A stretch of 64,000 nt of DNA from positions 186,001-250,000 of the forward strand of contig NZ_SMZR01000005.1 in the NCBI RefSeq assembly GCF_004358665.1. The letters run 5' to 3'. Each line of letters starts with the position of its first letter. Position 1 is the first letter of the stretch. The DNA is from Jeotgalibacillus sp. S-D1. Lineage in GTDB: Bacteria > Bacillota > Bacilli > Bacillales > Jeotgalibacillaceae. Position numbers and translations under genes: made by a program. Positions 1-7,802 of this stretch are shown piece after piece. The notes under the pieces were generated by a model. That model ran no database searches. It saw nothing but the letters and a program-made list of their open reading frames with translations, and had not been told where the DNA came from.

Positions 1-376
1 TACGATGTTCAGTTAGCTCAACGATCGCCAGCACTTCTTCCATGCGTTTTTCTAATTTTTGTTTATTAATATGATAAAGTCCTCCAAAGAATTTTAAATT
101 ACCTTCCGCAGATAAATCCTCATATAATGCATCATTCTGAGGCATAAATCCTATCTTTTTTAACATGCTTATATCTGGAATCTTGATCTCGTCAAAATGA
201 ACCGTGCCCTGATCCGCAGCAATGGCACCAATCATCAGACGGATCAATGTTGTTTTCCCGGAACCGGAAGGCCCAAGCAGACAGCATATTTCTCCATTCG
301 GAATCGTGAACGTGATATCTCTTATTACCTGCTTTTGATCAAAGCTTTTGCTGACATTTAAAACTCGAATATCCAT
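1..376 (-). CDS. ABC transporter ATP-binding protein, N-terminal part (truncated by window edge)
   Basis: This is the first 125 codons of an ABC ATPase; the rest lies before the window. It would hydrolyse ATP at the cytoplasmic face to drive an ABC-2 type exporter. The Walker A motif GPSGSGKT is at residues 35-42 and the Q-loop MPQ at 78-80. The ATG at 374-376 follows a strong AAGGAGGAG site. The single ATPase domain and the divergent TetR gene starting about 200 bp away suggest a regulated drug or lipid exporter, as in many Bacillus loci. The substrate cannot be told from this part. Confidence 0.85.
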   Translation of the reverse strand, partial: MDIRVLNVSKSFDQKQVIRDITFTIPNGEICCLLGPSGSGKTTLIRLMIGAIAADQGTVHFDEIKIPDISMLKKIGFMPQNDALYEDLSAEGNLKFFGGLYHINKQKLEKRMEEVLAIVELTEHR

Positions 377-575
377 CAAACTCCTCCTTCGAGAATTTAA
401 TCTTTCATTTCAATTCCTTCCTGCTTCCGTTAAGATAATAAACAACATGTCGTTTTATTATCTAGTTAAAGTATATTTTCAGGTTATCAGCTCTACAATA
501 ATCAAATATCAAGGATGTGTAGGTTAAGCGACAACATTGAGTAAAGTGTTGAATAAAATTAGCGGAGGTGACGAA

Positions 576-1193
576 GTGGGAGATATGAATTTGGATTTAC
601 GTGTCATTCGTACAAGAGAATCGATCAAAAATGCATTAATCGCGTTAATTGAAGAAAAAGGATTTGAGGCAATTACTGTTAAAGATCTAACTGCCAGGGC
701 AAGAATTAATCGAGGAACCTTTTATATTCATTACCAGGATAAATATGATTTACTGACAAAATGCGAGGAAGAATTAATAAAAGAAATGGAGAGCAAGGTT
801 CTAAAAAACATTCCAAAGGTCATCGCTGACCTGGAAACCAAAGCCCCAAATGCCATTCCCTATGCCGTTCTTGTCCCTTTTTTTGAGTTCATTAATAAAA
901 ATAGAGGATTAATGAAAGCTCTGCTGGGCCCAAAAGGAGATGTTTCTTTCCAAACAAAATTAAAAGCATTTATGCGGAAAGCTCTTATTAATAGCACCCC
1001 TGGTTCCATCATTAAGCAGGAAAATCTTCTTGTGCCGCCGGAATACTTAGTTTCTTATATCGCATCAGCCCATATAGGGGTTATTCAGGAATGGCTGAAT
1101 CATGATGGGGAAGAATCTCCCCAGGAAATCGCCCGGATCATCCTAACCATGACAATTAATGGTCCATTCTTTGCCGCAGGCTTAAAAAAGTAA
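576..1193 (+). CDS. TetR/AcrR family transcriptional regulator
   Basis: This is a TetR-type repressor of about 205 residues. The N-terminal helix-turn-helix is clear, with VKDLTARARINRGTFYIHY as its core, and the C-terminal part is the variable ligand-binding and dimerisation domain. I chose the GTG at 576 because GGAGG at 564-568 sits 7 bases upstream; a TTG at 537 is also open but has no ribosome site, and an ATG at 585 is too far from the GGAGG. The divergent ABC ATPase gene is the likely target, so it probably represses an exporter and releases DNA on binding its substrate. The ligand is unknown. Confidence 0.85.
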   Translation: MGDMNLDLRVIRTRESIKNALIALIEEKGFEAITVKDLTARARINRGTFYIHYQDKYDLLTKCEEELIKEMESKVLKNIPKVIADLETKAPNAIPYAVLVPFFEFINKNRGLMKALLGPKGDVSFQTKLKAFMRKALINSTPGSIIKQENLLVPPEYLVSYIASAHIGVIQEWLNHDGEESPQEIARIILTMTINGPFFAAGLKK

Positions 1194-1250
1194 ATCATAA
1201 AGGAAAGAGAACAGTTCCTATTAGCAAAAATCATTCCATCAAAAAAAAAG

Positions 1251-1288
1251 GAAACCACTTTTTATTTCAAAGTTGGTTTCTTTTTTTC
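1251..1288 (+). terminator. Rho-independent terminator after the TetR gene
   Basis: A GAAACCA...TGGTTTC stem with an extended CTTT/AAAG inner part is followed by a run of T and preceded by a run of A, so it could also work on the minus strand. Confidence 0.75.
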
Positions 1289-1486
1289 CTCTATACACAT
1301 TTTCAGGTCAACTTAGTTGCTTGCACTTCGTTTATGAAGTCGTTCGATTTTTTTAACCCTCCTGTTTCGATTCTTCATCTGCGTCGATTACATGATTTGC
1401 TAAACATTCTACTTTGAATTCTTTTAAACGTCACTACAGGAATGAATCCCCTTAGTGTATTTACTAATTTTCTTTATTTTTCTACC

Positions 1487-1517
1487 TTGACTATTGATTA
1501 ACTCCATACTTTATAAT
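1487..1517 (+). promoter_or_regulatory. Possible sigma-A promoter of the acetyltransferase gene
   Basis: TTGACT at 1487-1492 and TATAAT at 1512-1517 are separated by 19 bases, which is longer than ideal. The -10 is perfect and lies about 40 bases before the start codon. The stretch 1289-1486 shows no other signal. Confidence 0.45.
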
Positions 1518-1555
1518 GAAATACAACTCAACGATTGCTAGAGAGGACGAAAGAG

Positions 1556-2110
1556 ATGAATAAACCGTTAGATAACAAAATTACACTATCCCTTGCGAAG
1601 AAAGAGGATTTATCACTTTTTCAAAATGAATTAAAGGAAGCATTTGTTAAAGGAGTAATTGAGAATTTTGGTGATGCTGAAGCGGGTCCTATTCCGTCAG
1701 ATGAAGACATCCAGCAGTTTTTTTATGCTTCCGGAGCCGTCATTTACCACTTTTTACTGAATGATAAAAAAATAGGTGGCGTTGTGTTAAATATTGATAC
1801 TAAAACACATCGCAATTCAGTGGATTTACTTTATATTTCTTCAAAATCGCATGGCCGAGGAATTGGCCTGGCGGCGTGGCAGGCCATTGAGGCACAATAT
1901 CCTGAAACAAAAGTATGGGAGCTCGTTACACCTTACTTTGAGAAACGTAACATTCATTTTTATGTAAATAAATGTGGATTCCATATTGTTGAACTTTATA
2001 ATAAGCACAACCCTAAACCACGCCCGCTCCATAGAAACGAGCAACAAAACAATCAGCTGCCATCAGAGGAAGTTGAATTTTTTAAGTTTGAAAAAGTGAT
2101 GAAAAAGTAA
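1556..2110 (+). CDS. GNAT family N-acetyltransferase
   Basis: A 184-residue protein of the GNAT fold, which moves an acetyl group from acetyl-CoA to an amine. The acetyl-CoA pyrophosphate loop is visible as [13 protein letters not shown], followed by the usual C-terminal block with [15 protein letters not shown]. The ATG at 1556 follows GAGAGG at 1541-1546; an upstream in-frame TTG at 1535 is unlikely. The gene stands alone with its own promoter, so the neighbours do not point to a substrate. The peptidase gene 40 bp downstream may be co-transcribed. Confidence 0.85.
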   Translation: MNKPLDNKITLSLAKKEDLSLFQNELKEAFVKGVIENFGDAEAGPIPSDEDIQQFFYASGAVIYHFLLNDKKIGGVVLNIDTKTHRNSVDLLYISSKSHGRGIGLAAWQAIEAQYPETKVWELVTPYFEKRNIHFYVNKCGFHIVELYNKHNPKPRPLHRNEQQNNQLPSEEVEFFKFEKVMKK

Positions 2111-2149
2111 ATTTACAACATCATTGTCTATAAGGAGGGAAAAGTCGAT

Positions 2150-2818
2150 ATGAAACTTTTGCTCACTTCAGCAGGCATCAAAAACTCGATGATCCACAAC
2201 GCTCTGGTTGATCTTCTTGGCAAACCGATTGCTGAGTCCACCGCCCTTTGCATTCCGACCGCGATGTACGCTAACCCCGGAGGTGCTGGTCAGGCATGGC
2301 GGTTTATCAGCGGACAGGAATACCAAACCCCTTTGTGCGAATTGGGTTGGAAATCGATGGGCGTTCTTGAGCTCACAGCGTTACCAAGCATTGATGAAGA
2401 ACGTTGGATACCCATGGTCCAGGAAACGGATGTTCTGCTTGTAGGAGGCGGCGATCCACTTTATCTGTGCCACTGGATGTGTGAGTCTGGCCTTTTGGAG
2501 ATCTTTCCGTCATTACGCGAGAAGGTTTATGTTGGATTGAGCGCCGGGAGCATGGTGATGACCCCAAATATCGGGAAAGAATTTGTCGGCTGGCGATCAC
2601 CAAAAGGGGACGATAAAACGCTGGGTCTCGTGAATTTTGCAATATTTCCACACCTGGATCATGAGATGTTACCCTATAATACCATGGCTCATGCAGAAAA
2701 GTGGGCCGCCAATATGTCAGTGCCAGGATATGCGATTGACGATGAGACAGCCATTAAAGTGATCGATGGGGCTGTTGAGGTTATTTCTGATGGGAACTGG
2801 AGGCTGTTCACACCTTAA
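2150..2818 (+). CDS. Peptidase E-like protein (family S51)
   Basis: A 222-residue cytoplasmic protein of the S51/class I glutamine amidotransferase-like fold; characterised members cleave Asp-Xaa dipeptides. The nucleophile elbow GLSAGS places Ser131 at the expected point, and the preceding strand-loop LLVGGGDPLYL and the later FPHLDHE are typical family blocks. The start has a good AAGGAGGG site. The length matches the family. Its position after a GNAT gene does not reveal a pathway. It could also be a PepE relative without dipeptidase activity, which is common in Bacilli. Confidence 0.8.
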   Translation: MKLLLTSAGIKNSMIHNALVDLLGKPIAESTALCIPTAMYANPGGAGQAWRFISGQEYQTPLCELGWKSMGVLELTALPSIDEERWIPMVQETDVLLVGGGDPLYLCHWMCESGLLEIFPSLREKVYVGLSAGSMVMTPNIGKEFVGWRSPKGDDKTLGLVNFAIFPHLDHEMLPYNTMAHAEKWAANMSVPGYAIDDETAIKVIDGAVEVISDGNWRLFTP

Positions 2819-2823
2819 CGGCT

Positions 2824-2909
2824 TTTATCGATCAACTTTTGCTGTTTATCGATCACTGTTCTCCTTTTATCGCACATACTTCCACTTATATCGGTCAGCC
2901 CTTGGGCTG
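2824..2909. repeat. 21-bp-periodic ATCGATCA repeat array, 4 units, with closing hairpin
   Basis: Four degenerate copies of TTTATCGATCA start at 2824, 2845, 2866 and 2887, exactly 21 bp apart. The last is followed by the small hairpin CAGCCCTTGGGCTG at 2896-2909. A longer array with the same last units and hairpin is at 6769-6968. Function unknown. Confidence 0.85.
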
Positions 2910-2945
2910 TATAATAGTAGAAATACATCACATTACAGCAAAGAA

Positions 2946-2990
2946 AAAGACGAACAGCTACCTATGTGGTTGAGCTGTTCGTCTTTGAAC
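2946..2990 (-). terminator. Terminator of degV
   Basis: A perfect 14-bp stem (AAAGACGAACAGCT at 2946-2959 with its complement at 2973-2986) is followed on the minus strand by a T-rich tract, about 70 bp after the degV stop. Confidence 0.85.
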
Positions 2991-3053
2991 TATTTTAGAT
3001 GAAATCACGATATACTGCTTCGAATATTTCTGGACTCACTACTACTCTCGGCC

Positions 3054-3908
3054 TTACAATTGCTCTAAACCTGCTACCCCAAATCCCCCTGCTCCAGCAT
3101 GAGTCGAAATCATCCCGCCCGCCTGGATCCACCTTACGTGCTGGAACCCATTTTCTTTGGCTATTTCGTCCGCCTGTTGCTTGATCCTTTCATCAAGGCC
3201 GAGTGAGTAAATAAAATAAAGCTGCTCCCGATCAATGTTGAATTCATTTAAGTAATCATTCAAGAGCTTTTCAGTCGCTCCACTCATGTTCCCGCGATAC
3301 TTCTTAGTAGACACAAGTTTTCCATCCTTCAACTCGATGCATGGCTTTATTTTCAGCAGTGCTCCGATCAAAGAAGCCATATTGCTTACCCGTCCTCCCG
3401 CTTTAAGAAACTCCAGGCTGCCTGGGATAAAAGCCAGCCTTGATTTAGGAACGACTGCCTCTATTTTTTTTACTAAATGTTCCGGTTCAATATCAGGTTC
3501 TGTTTCTAATAAATCAGCAGCATACAGGACGATCGCAGCTAACCCCCCAGTAACGTTCAGTGCATCAATGAGAAAAATGTCTTCAAATTCCTCCGCAGCA
3601 ATCACAGCATTTTGAAAAGATGAAGACGCTTTTGAGGTATAACCAATATGTACAATGAAACAATCCGGAAAATTCTCTCTGATCGTTGTAAAAAACGCTT
3701 CATACTCATGAGCATTGGTTGCGGTAGTAGAAGGTATTTTCTTCGTACGTCCGTAATAATCATAAATATCCTGGACCGGCAATGAACCATCTAAATAATC
3801 CTTTCCATCCATAATGATGTGCATGGGAACAACCTGAATATCATATTTCACAGCTAAATCTTCCGTCAAGTCCGCACCGCTTTCGGTCGATAAGATGATT
3901 CTGCGCAT
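3054..3908 (-). CDS. DegV family fatty-acid-binding protein
   Basis: A 284-residue DegV-type protein. Members bind a long-chain fatty acid between two alpha/beta domains, and some (FakB) present it to the kinase FakA for phospholipid synthesis. The N-terminal block RIILSTESGADLTEDLAVKY, the VPMHI strand and the later HIGYTSKASSSFQNA motif, whose Thr-Ser contacts the carboxylate in known structures, are all present. A GGGGGA ribosome site precedes the start. It is a single gene between two minus-strand terminators. Bacillaceae carry several paralogs, so the exact one cannot be named. Confidence 0.9.
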   Translation of the reverse strand: MRRIILSTESGADLTEDLAVKYDIQVVPMHIIMDGKDYLDGSLPVQDIYDYYGRTKKIPSTTATNAHEYEAFFTTIRENFPDCFIVHIGYTSKASSSFQNAVIAAEEFEDIFLIDALNVTGGLAAIVLYAADLLETEPDIEPEHLVKKIEAVVPKSRLAFIPGSLEFLKAGGRVSNMASLIGALLKIKPCIELKDGKLVSTKKYRGNMSGATEKLLNDYLNEFNIDREQLYFIYSLGLDERIKQQADEIAKENGFQHVRWIQAGGMISTHAGAGGFGVAGLEQL

Positions 3909-4028
3909 ACTAATTCCCCCTTGGTTATCGTTAGATTCGCGTTCACTCTTCCAGCATTATGCTTTAACTATACATGAGAATACGGTATTAAGATTGTGAT
4001 AACTATATTTTTCGGCTTTTATTTCAGA

Positions 4029-4060
4029 CAAAAAAAAGCCACCCCTACTAACTGGGCGGC
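4029..4060 (-). terminator. Terminator of the DUF302 gene
   Basis: GCCRCCC and GGGYGGC arms around a 9-base loop, followed on the minus strand by eight T. Confidence 0.8.
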
Positions 4061-4076
4061 CATCTCATTCATACTA

Positions 4077-4463
4077 TTAAATTGCTTTTTCAATGGATGC
4101 CTGCAATCGTTGTTCAACATCTTCGGCAATTCCAGCTAATGTTTCGTCGTCAGCCAGCGCGATCAGCGTTGTTGGCTTCGGCATGCCAACCTTCACTTTT
4201 CCTTCTTCTTCATATACCACGATTTTACATGGTAGAAAATATCCGACCATTTTATTCTCCTGCAGGATTCGGTCCGCTTCAACTGGATTACAAACCTCTA
4301 ATACTCGATAAGGAGTATTAAAGCTCATTCCTTTTTCTTGTAACTTACCAGTTAAATCAAAATCCCAAAGAACACCAAACTTCTCTTCCTGTAACGTTTC
4401 CTCCAGGGAAGAAATAACCTCATCTACCGTTTTGGATGTTTCTTTCGTATAATCAAACTGCAT
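4077..4463 (-). CDS. DUF302 domain protein
   Basis: A 128-residue cytoplasmic protein made of one DUF302 domain; the biochemical role of this family is not established. The family pattern is seen in FGVLWDFDLTGKLQEKG, then VCNPVEADRIL, then GYFLPCKIVVYEE with the conserved LPC and a C-terminal acidic helix. I use the ATG at 4463 because GAGGTGG lies 5-8 bases before it; a GTG three codons upstream would sit too close to that site. It is monocistronic. Its homologs often sit near redox or sulfur genes, but nothing here supports that. Confidence 0.8.
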   Translation of the reverse strand: MQFDYTKETSKTVDEVISSLEETLQEEKFGVLWDFDLTGKLQEKGMSFNTPYRVLEVCNPVEADRILQENKMVGYFLPCKIVVYEEEGKVKVGMPKPTTLIALADDETLAGIAEDVEQRLQASIEKAI

Positions 4464-4567
4464 ACCTTCCACCTCTTTCTGCTTTTTTCATATTTATCAC
4501 ATACCCTGTCCCGTATTAATAAAACTTAAGATAGTTAGAATCTTATGTGATTTAAGGAGGGATTATC

Positions 4568-5041
4568 ATGGCTTTTTTATATGATAATCATCATGATACT
4601 ACTAAATCTGAAATTGAAATCAATATAATAAATTGTATTAATAATGAAGCAGGAGTTTTTGAAGCAGAGATTGTATTGAACAGTCTTTATCGTTATAAAA
4701 CCCCTAGCTTTACTATTCAGTCTGATGATTTTCTTCAATTTATAGAAAGAACGAACGAGTTTATTAATTCAGATCAAGAATATTTACATAATGTAATGCT
4801 TGATCCTTGGTTTGATATTCGACTATTTAGGAATCGAAATACGCAGCCAGCAACGTATACAATGATAATTGTATTGGACGCAGGATTGTTTAAAACGGAC
4901 GCAATATCCACATCAACAGGTCCTGCAATTTGTTTAGAAGTTACAGCAAACTCTCTTATGTCTTTTCATAGGAAATTGAGTGAGGAAATAAAAGTGGTAA
5001 CGTTATCCTATATTCTTGGATTAATAGATTTCGATCGATGA
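4568..5041 (+). CDS. Hypothetical protein, 157 residues
   Basis: I do not recognise this family. It is a soluble protein without signal peptide or membrane segment, rich in Asn, Ile and acidic residues, with alternating strands and a C-terminal helix. A strong AAGGAGGG site lies at the right distance from the ATG, so expression is likely. Base composition is clearly more AT-rich than in the DUF302 gene beside it. The size and strand-rich pattern recall small polymorphic-toxin immunity proteins, but no toxin gene is nearby, so that is only a guess. It is followed by about 225 bp without a feature. Confidence 0.6.
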   Translation: MAFLYDNHHDTTKSEIEINIINCINNEAGVFEAEIVLNSLYRYKTPSFTIQSDDFLQFIERTNEFINSDQEYLHNVMLDPWFDIRLFRNRNTQPATYTMIIVLDAGLFKTDAISTSTGPAICLEVTANSLMSFHRKLSEEIKVVTLSYILGLIDFDR

Positions 5042-5267
5042 CTGCATTCACTTTTTTTACATCTTTAGGATATGTCCTTGTTCTGTGCAACTTTAAAAAC
5101 TCTAGTGTTGTTACTATGGCAACTCGACGGATGAGAATTAATTTATAATCTGGGAACGTTCTTGATTTATTTACCTTCTCTGCAACTTCAACAGACATGA
5201 TAAGATAAAGCTGTTAAAACTCTTACAAACGCAGCTTAACTAAACTACAAAGGAAGATACAGCATTC

Positions 5268-6659
5268 ATGAAACGTTTAAAGAAAATACTAAAAATACTA
5301 CTAGTAATAAGCTTACTTTGGTCCACAGTCTCCATTGTGAGCTATTTTTATTGGGAAAATCAAAATGAAAATTCCCAAAAAAGGACCTCTATTAAACAGG
5401 AACAACAAGTTTTTACGAAAGAGGAGGTAATAACGGATCTAAGAGAATACAAAGAAAAACTGGAGTCAGTCCACCCGAATCCTTATCACACAATTACAGA
5501 AAAAGAGTTTGATCAGCTTATGGAAAATGAAATTGCCAGGCTAACAGATGAAATTGATCGCAAAGAGCTGTTTCTAGTTCTATCCAGATTAAGTCATTCG
5601 TTAATGGATGAGCATGTTACTGTAGATTTCCCCGAAGAATTTAAAACCAAAATGATAAAAGCAAATACAAAGGTTTTACCACTAAAGGTGGAAATAATAA
5701 ATAACCGTATCTTTATTCAAACAGACTTAACACATCAAATACCTCAAAGCAGTGAATTAATCAGTTTAAATGGAACATTGTCAGAGAAGCTGGCAGAGAA
5801 AGTATTGAATTTAAAAAGCGGAAGAAGCGAGAAACAAATAGCAGCATACTCGTCAGATTCATTTTCTGAACTCACCTATATGCTCTATGGTTCCTCATCA
5901 AGTAATAAGATTCAGTATAAAACGAATGGTGAAACGAAAACAATTGATGTAGAAGGTATGGATTATGAGGATTATCTTGAAGAGAAAGCTCTAATAAATG
6001 CTTATACTATAAGTGATGATGGTAAAACGGCATTTTTCACATTTGATGAATTTGATGACATTCATACAGAAAATAAACTGGAAGATACGATTGATCAGTT
6101 GTTTTCAGACATAAAGCAGCAGGGTACCGCAAATTTAATTATTGATATGCGTAACAATTTAGGCGGAAACAGCAAATATGGTGATCAACTATTGAAATAT
6201 ATATCGGATAAAGATTTCTCCCAAATGACAAGTTCTGTTATGAAGGTATCTGACACAAGCAGACAGGAGATTATGAACTATATACCTGCGTTTATTCGAT
6301 GGATGCACCTTCAATATGTAATTCCGATGCTAAGACCGTTATACACTCAAGAGCTGGGATCAACCTTTACGATTGACTTCGATATGATTTCTCCTTATCC
6401 AAAATCAGAAAGATTTAATGGAGACGTCACATTATTAATTAGCGAACGAACCATGTCCAGCGCTAGCCTCTTTGCCGGAACCTTTCGAGAATTACAGATA
6501 GGAGCTATTGAAGGGACAGCAACTGGAGGCTATCCAGAGCATTATGGAAATGTCAGCAGTATTTACCTTAGTGAAAGCGGTATGGCTGTTCAAATGCCTA
6601 CAAGTATAAATTATGGTGTTGGAGGTTCACAGCCGGTAATGCCCAATCAAAATGATTAA
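5268..6659 (+). CDS. S41 family peptidase, membrane-anchored
   Basis: A 463-residue serine peptidase of the tail-specific/S41 group. An N-terminal membrane segment (about residues 8-28, LKILLVISLLWSTVSIVSYF) anchors it outside the cell. The linker and helical N-domain follow; the core carries LIIDMRNNLGGNSKYGDQLL and ERTMSSASLFAG, whose second Ser of the SSAS is the expected nucleophile, then TATGGYPEHYG. No PDZ domain is evident, unlike CtpA/CtpB. It may process cell-wall or secreted peptides. A terminator follows directly. Confidence 0.85.
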   Translation: MKRLKKILKILLVISLLWSTVSIVSYFYWENQNENSQKRTSIKQEQQVFTKEEVITDLREYKEKLESVHPNPYHTITEKEFDQLMENEIARLTDEIDRKELFLVLSRLSHSLMDEHVTVDFPEEFKTKMIKANTKVLPLKVEIINNRIFIQTDLTHQIPQSSELISLNGTLSEKLAEKVLNLKSGRSEKQIAAYSSDSFSELTYMLYGSSSSNKIQYKTNGETKTIDVEGMDYEDYLEEKALINAYTISDDGKTAFFTFDEFDDIHTENKLEDTIDQLFSDIKQQGTANLIIDMRNNLGGNSKYGDQLLKYISDKDFSQMTSSVMKVSDTSRQEIMNYIPAFIRWMHLQYVIPMLRPLYTQELGSTFTIDFDMISPYPKSERFNGDVTLLISERTMSSASLFAGTFRELQIGAIEGTATGGYPEHYGNVSSIYLSESGMAVQMPTSINYGVGGSQPVMPNQND

Positions 6660-6674
6660 GACGGCTTGAACTGA

Positions 6675-6721
6675 GCCCCGAAAAGCAGACACTTTAAAAA
6701 GTGACCTTTTCGGGGTTTTTC
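6675..6721 (+). terminator. Terminator of the S41 peptidase gene
   Basis: CCCCGAAAAG (6676-6685) pairs with CTTTTCGGGG (6706-6715), followed by TTTTT. Confidence 0.9.
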
Positions 6722-6768
6722 TATGGTTTGTGGTAGGTGTACTGGGAGCGGAGGCGCGAAACTGGATT

Positions 6769-6968
6769 TTTATCGATCAACTTTTTCTGTTTATCGATCA
6801 CCTCTCCTCTTTTATCGCTCATCATCATAAAGATATCGATCATGTTTGCAAGTTTATCTAACTTGAATGGTTTTTGAGCTCATTTATCTAACATGTTTTT
6901 GATTATATCGATCACTTCCCACTACTTATCGCACATCTTTCCACTTATATCGGTCAGCCCTTCGGCTG
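6769..6968. repeat. 21-bp-periodic ATCGATCA repeat array, about 9 units, with closing hairpin
   Basis: Degenerate TTTATCGATCA units start at 6769, 6790, 6811, 6832, 6853, then after one irregular step at 6883, 6904, 6925 and 6946; all regular steps are 21 bp. It ends like the 2824-2909 array, with TTATATCGGTCA and the hairpin CAGCCCTTCGGCTG at 6955-6968. Array and flanks fill the gene-free stretch 6722-7021. Confidence 0.85.
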
Positions 6969-7021
6969 TTAAACAGCCTCAATCCCCAGAAAACTTCTAG
7001 ATACAGCCATTAATAAAACAC

Positions 7022-7054
7022 AAAAAACAGTCACCATTATAACGATGACTGTTT
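7022..7054 (-). terminator. Terminator of gbsR
   Basis: AAACAGTCA (7025-7033) pairs with TGACTGTTT (7046-7054); six T follow on the minus strand. Confidence 0.85.
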
Positions 7055-7089
7055 CTATTACTATGACCGCTAAGACCCACTCACAAACA

Positions 7090-7650
7090 CTACTTCTTTT
7101 TCTCCGAATCCGCTTCTTCAACAGGCAAAAAGTCGAAAATCTTTCCGGACTCGATGACATCGGCCAGCCGTTCGAGCCACCTGCAATATTTGCGGTAGTC
7201 TTCAAGCTGTTCATAATCGCTCTTTGCTCTTTCAATCGACGCTTCGTCTGCTTCCTCATCATCGATTACCTGCTGAAGCAGCCCTTCTGCATAATCAATC
7301 GAAGAAAGGTTCAGCTTGGCTTCACGCTCCCATTTATTACCGAAAAAGCGGGAGAAATAGTTAAAAAAGTTCTTCTCGGCCATGAAGGTATCCTTGCGTG
7401 AGCCCTTCTGCCACACTTTATGGACAATGCTGATCTCCTGCAGGTTTCGGACCGCAATACTCATGCTCGGTTTGCTCATTCCGAGATCATCCTTCATGTC
7501 ATCTAGTGTCATCGGCTGATGCTTGAAGTACATCCTTGCAAATAATCGTCCGGTTGATGGAGAAACCCCATACAAATCCATCGTTTCGGCAATAGAATTG
7601 ACGACGGCTCCTTCCGCCTTTTCAATGAGTTCTTCTGACTTATTTTCCAA
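7090..7650 (-). CDS. gbsR: GbsR, choline-responsive repressor of betaine synthesis genes
   Basis: A 186-residue winged-helix protein of the GbsR branch of MarR-like regulators. In Bacillus subtilis GbsR represses gbsAB and opuB until choline binds. The N-terminal block AEGAVVNSIAETMDLYGVSPSTGRLFARMYF and the recognition helix GMSKPSMSIAVRNLQEISIV are characteristic, and the C-terminal half is the acidic helical domain of the family. The length fits. It follows betB and betA on the same strand with its own upstream AAACGTTT palindrome, which argues for autoregulation or shared control. A GGAGGCGG-like ribosome site precedes the ATG. Confidence 0.92.
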   Translation of the reverse strand: MENKSEELIEKAEGAVVNSIAETMDLYGVSPSTGRLFARMYFKHQPMTLDDMKDDLGMSKPSMSIAVRNLQEISIVHKVWQKGSRKDTFMAEKNFFNYFSRFFGNKWEREAKLNLSSIDYAEGLLQQVIDDEEADEASIERAKSDYEQLEDYRKYCRWLERLADVIESGKIFDFLPVEEADSEKKK

Positions 7651-7684
7651 AGAACCGCCTCCTCTCCTTATATATTTTTTGTTT

Positions 7685-7694
7685 TAAACGTTTA
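7685..7694. promoter_or_regulatory. Palindrome TAAACGTTTA upstream of gbsR
   Basis: A perfect 10-bp palindrome 35 bp before the gbsR start. The AAACGTTT core recurs upstream of betB and twice upstream of the choline transporter gene, so it is a candidate GbsR operator by inference. Confidence 0.5.
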
Positions 7695-7745
7695 TTTTAT
7701 TCAATATGATGTAATCGCATTACGATCTCAATATAACATAAATAG

Positions 7746-7776
7746 AAATCAGGAGCCTGCACAAAGCCCCTGATTT
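7746..7776 (-). terminator. Terminator of the betB-betA unit
   Basis: AAATCAGG and CCTGATTT arms (7746-7753, 7769-7776) extended by a GC pair step, just after the betA stop on the minus strand. The T tract is weak. Confidence 0.7.
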
Positions 7777-7802
7777 CGTATTGTTTCTTATTCTGTTATA
7801 AA

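Noticed and set aside
6769-6968. CRISPR array or coding repeat
   Set aside because: The 21-bp period is too short for CRISPR, the units are degenerate, no cas genes are near, and stops occur in the frames.
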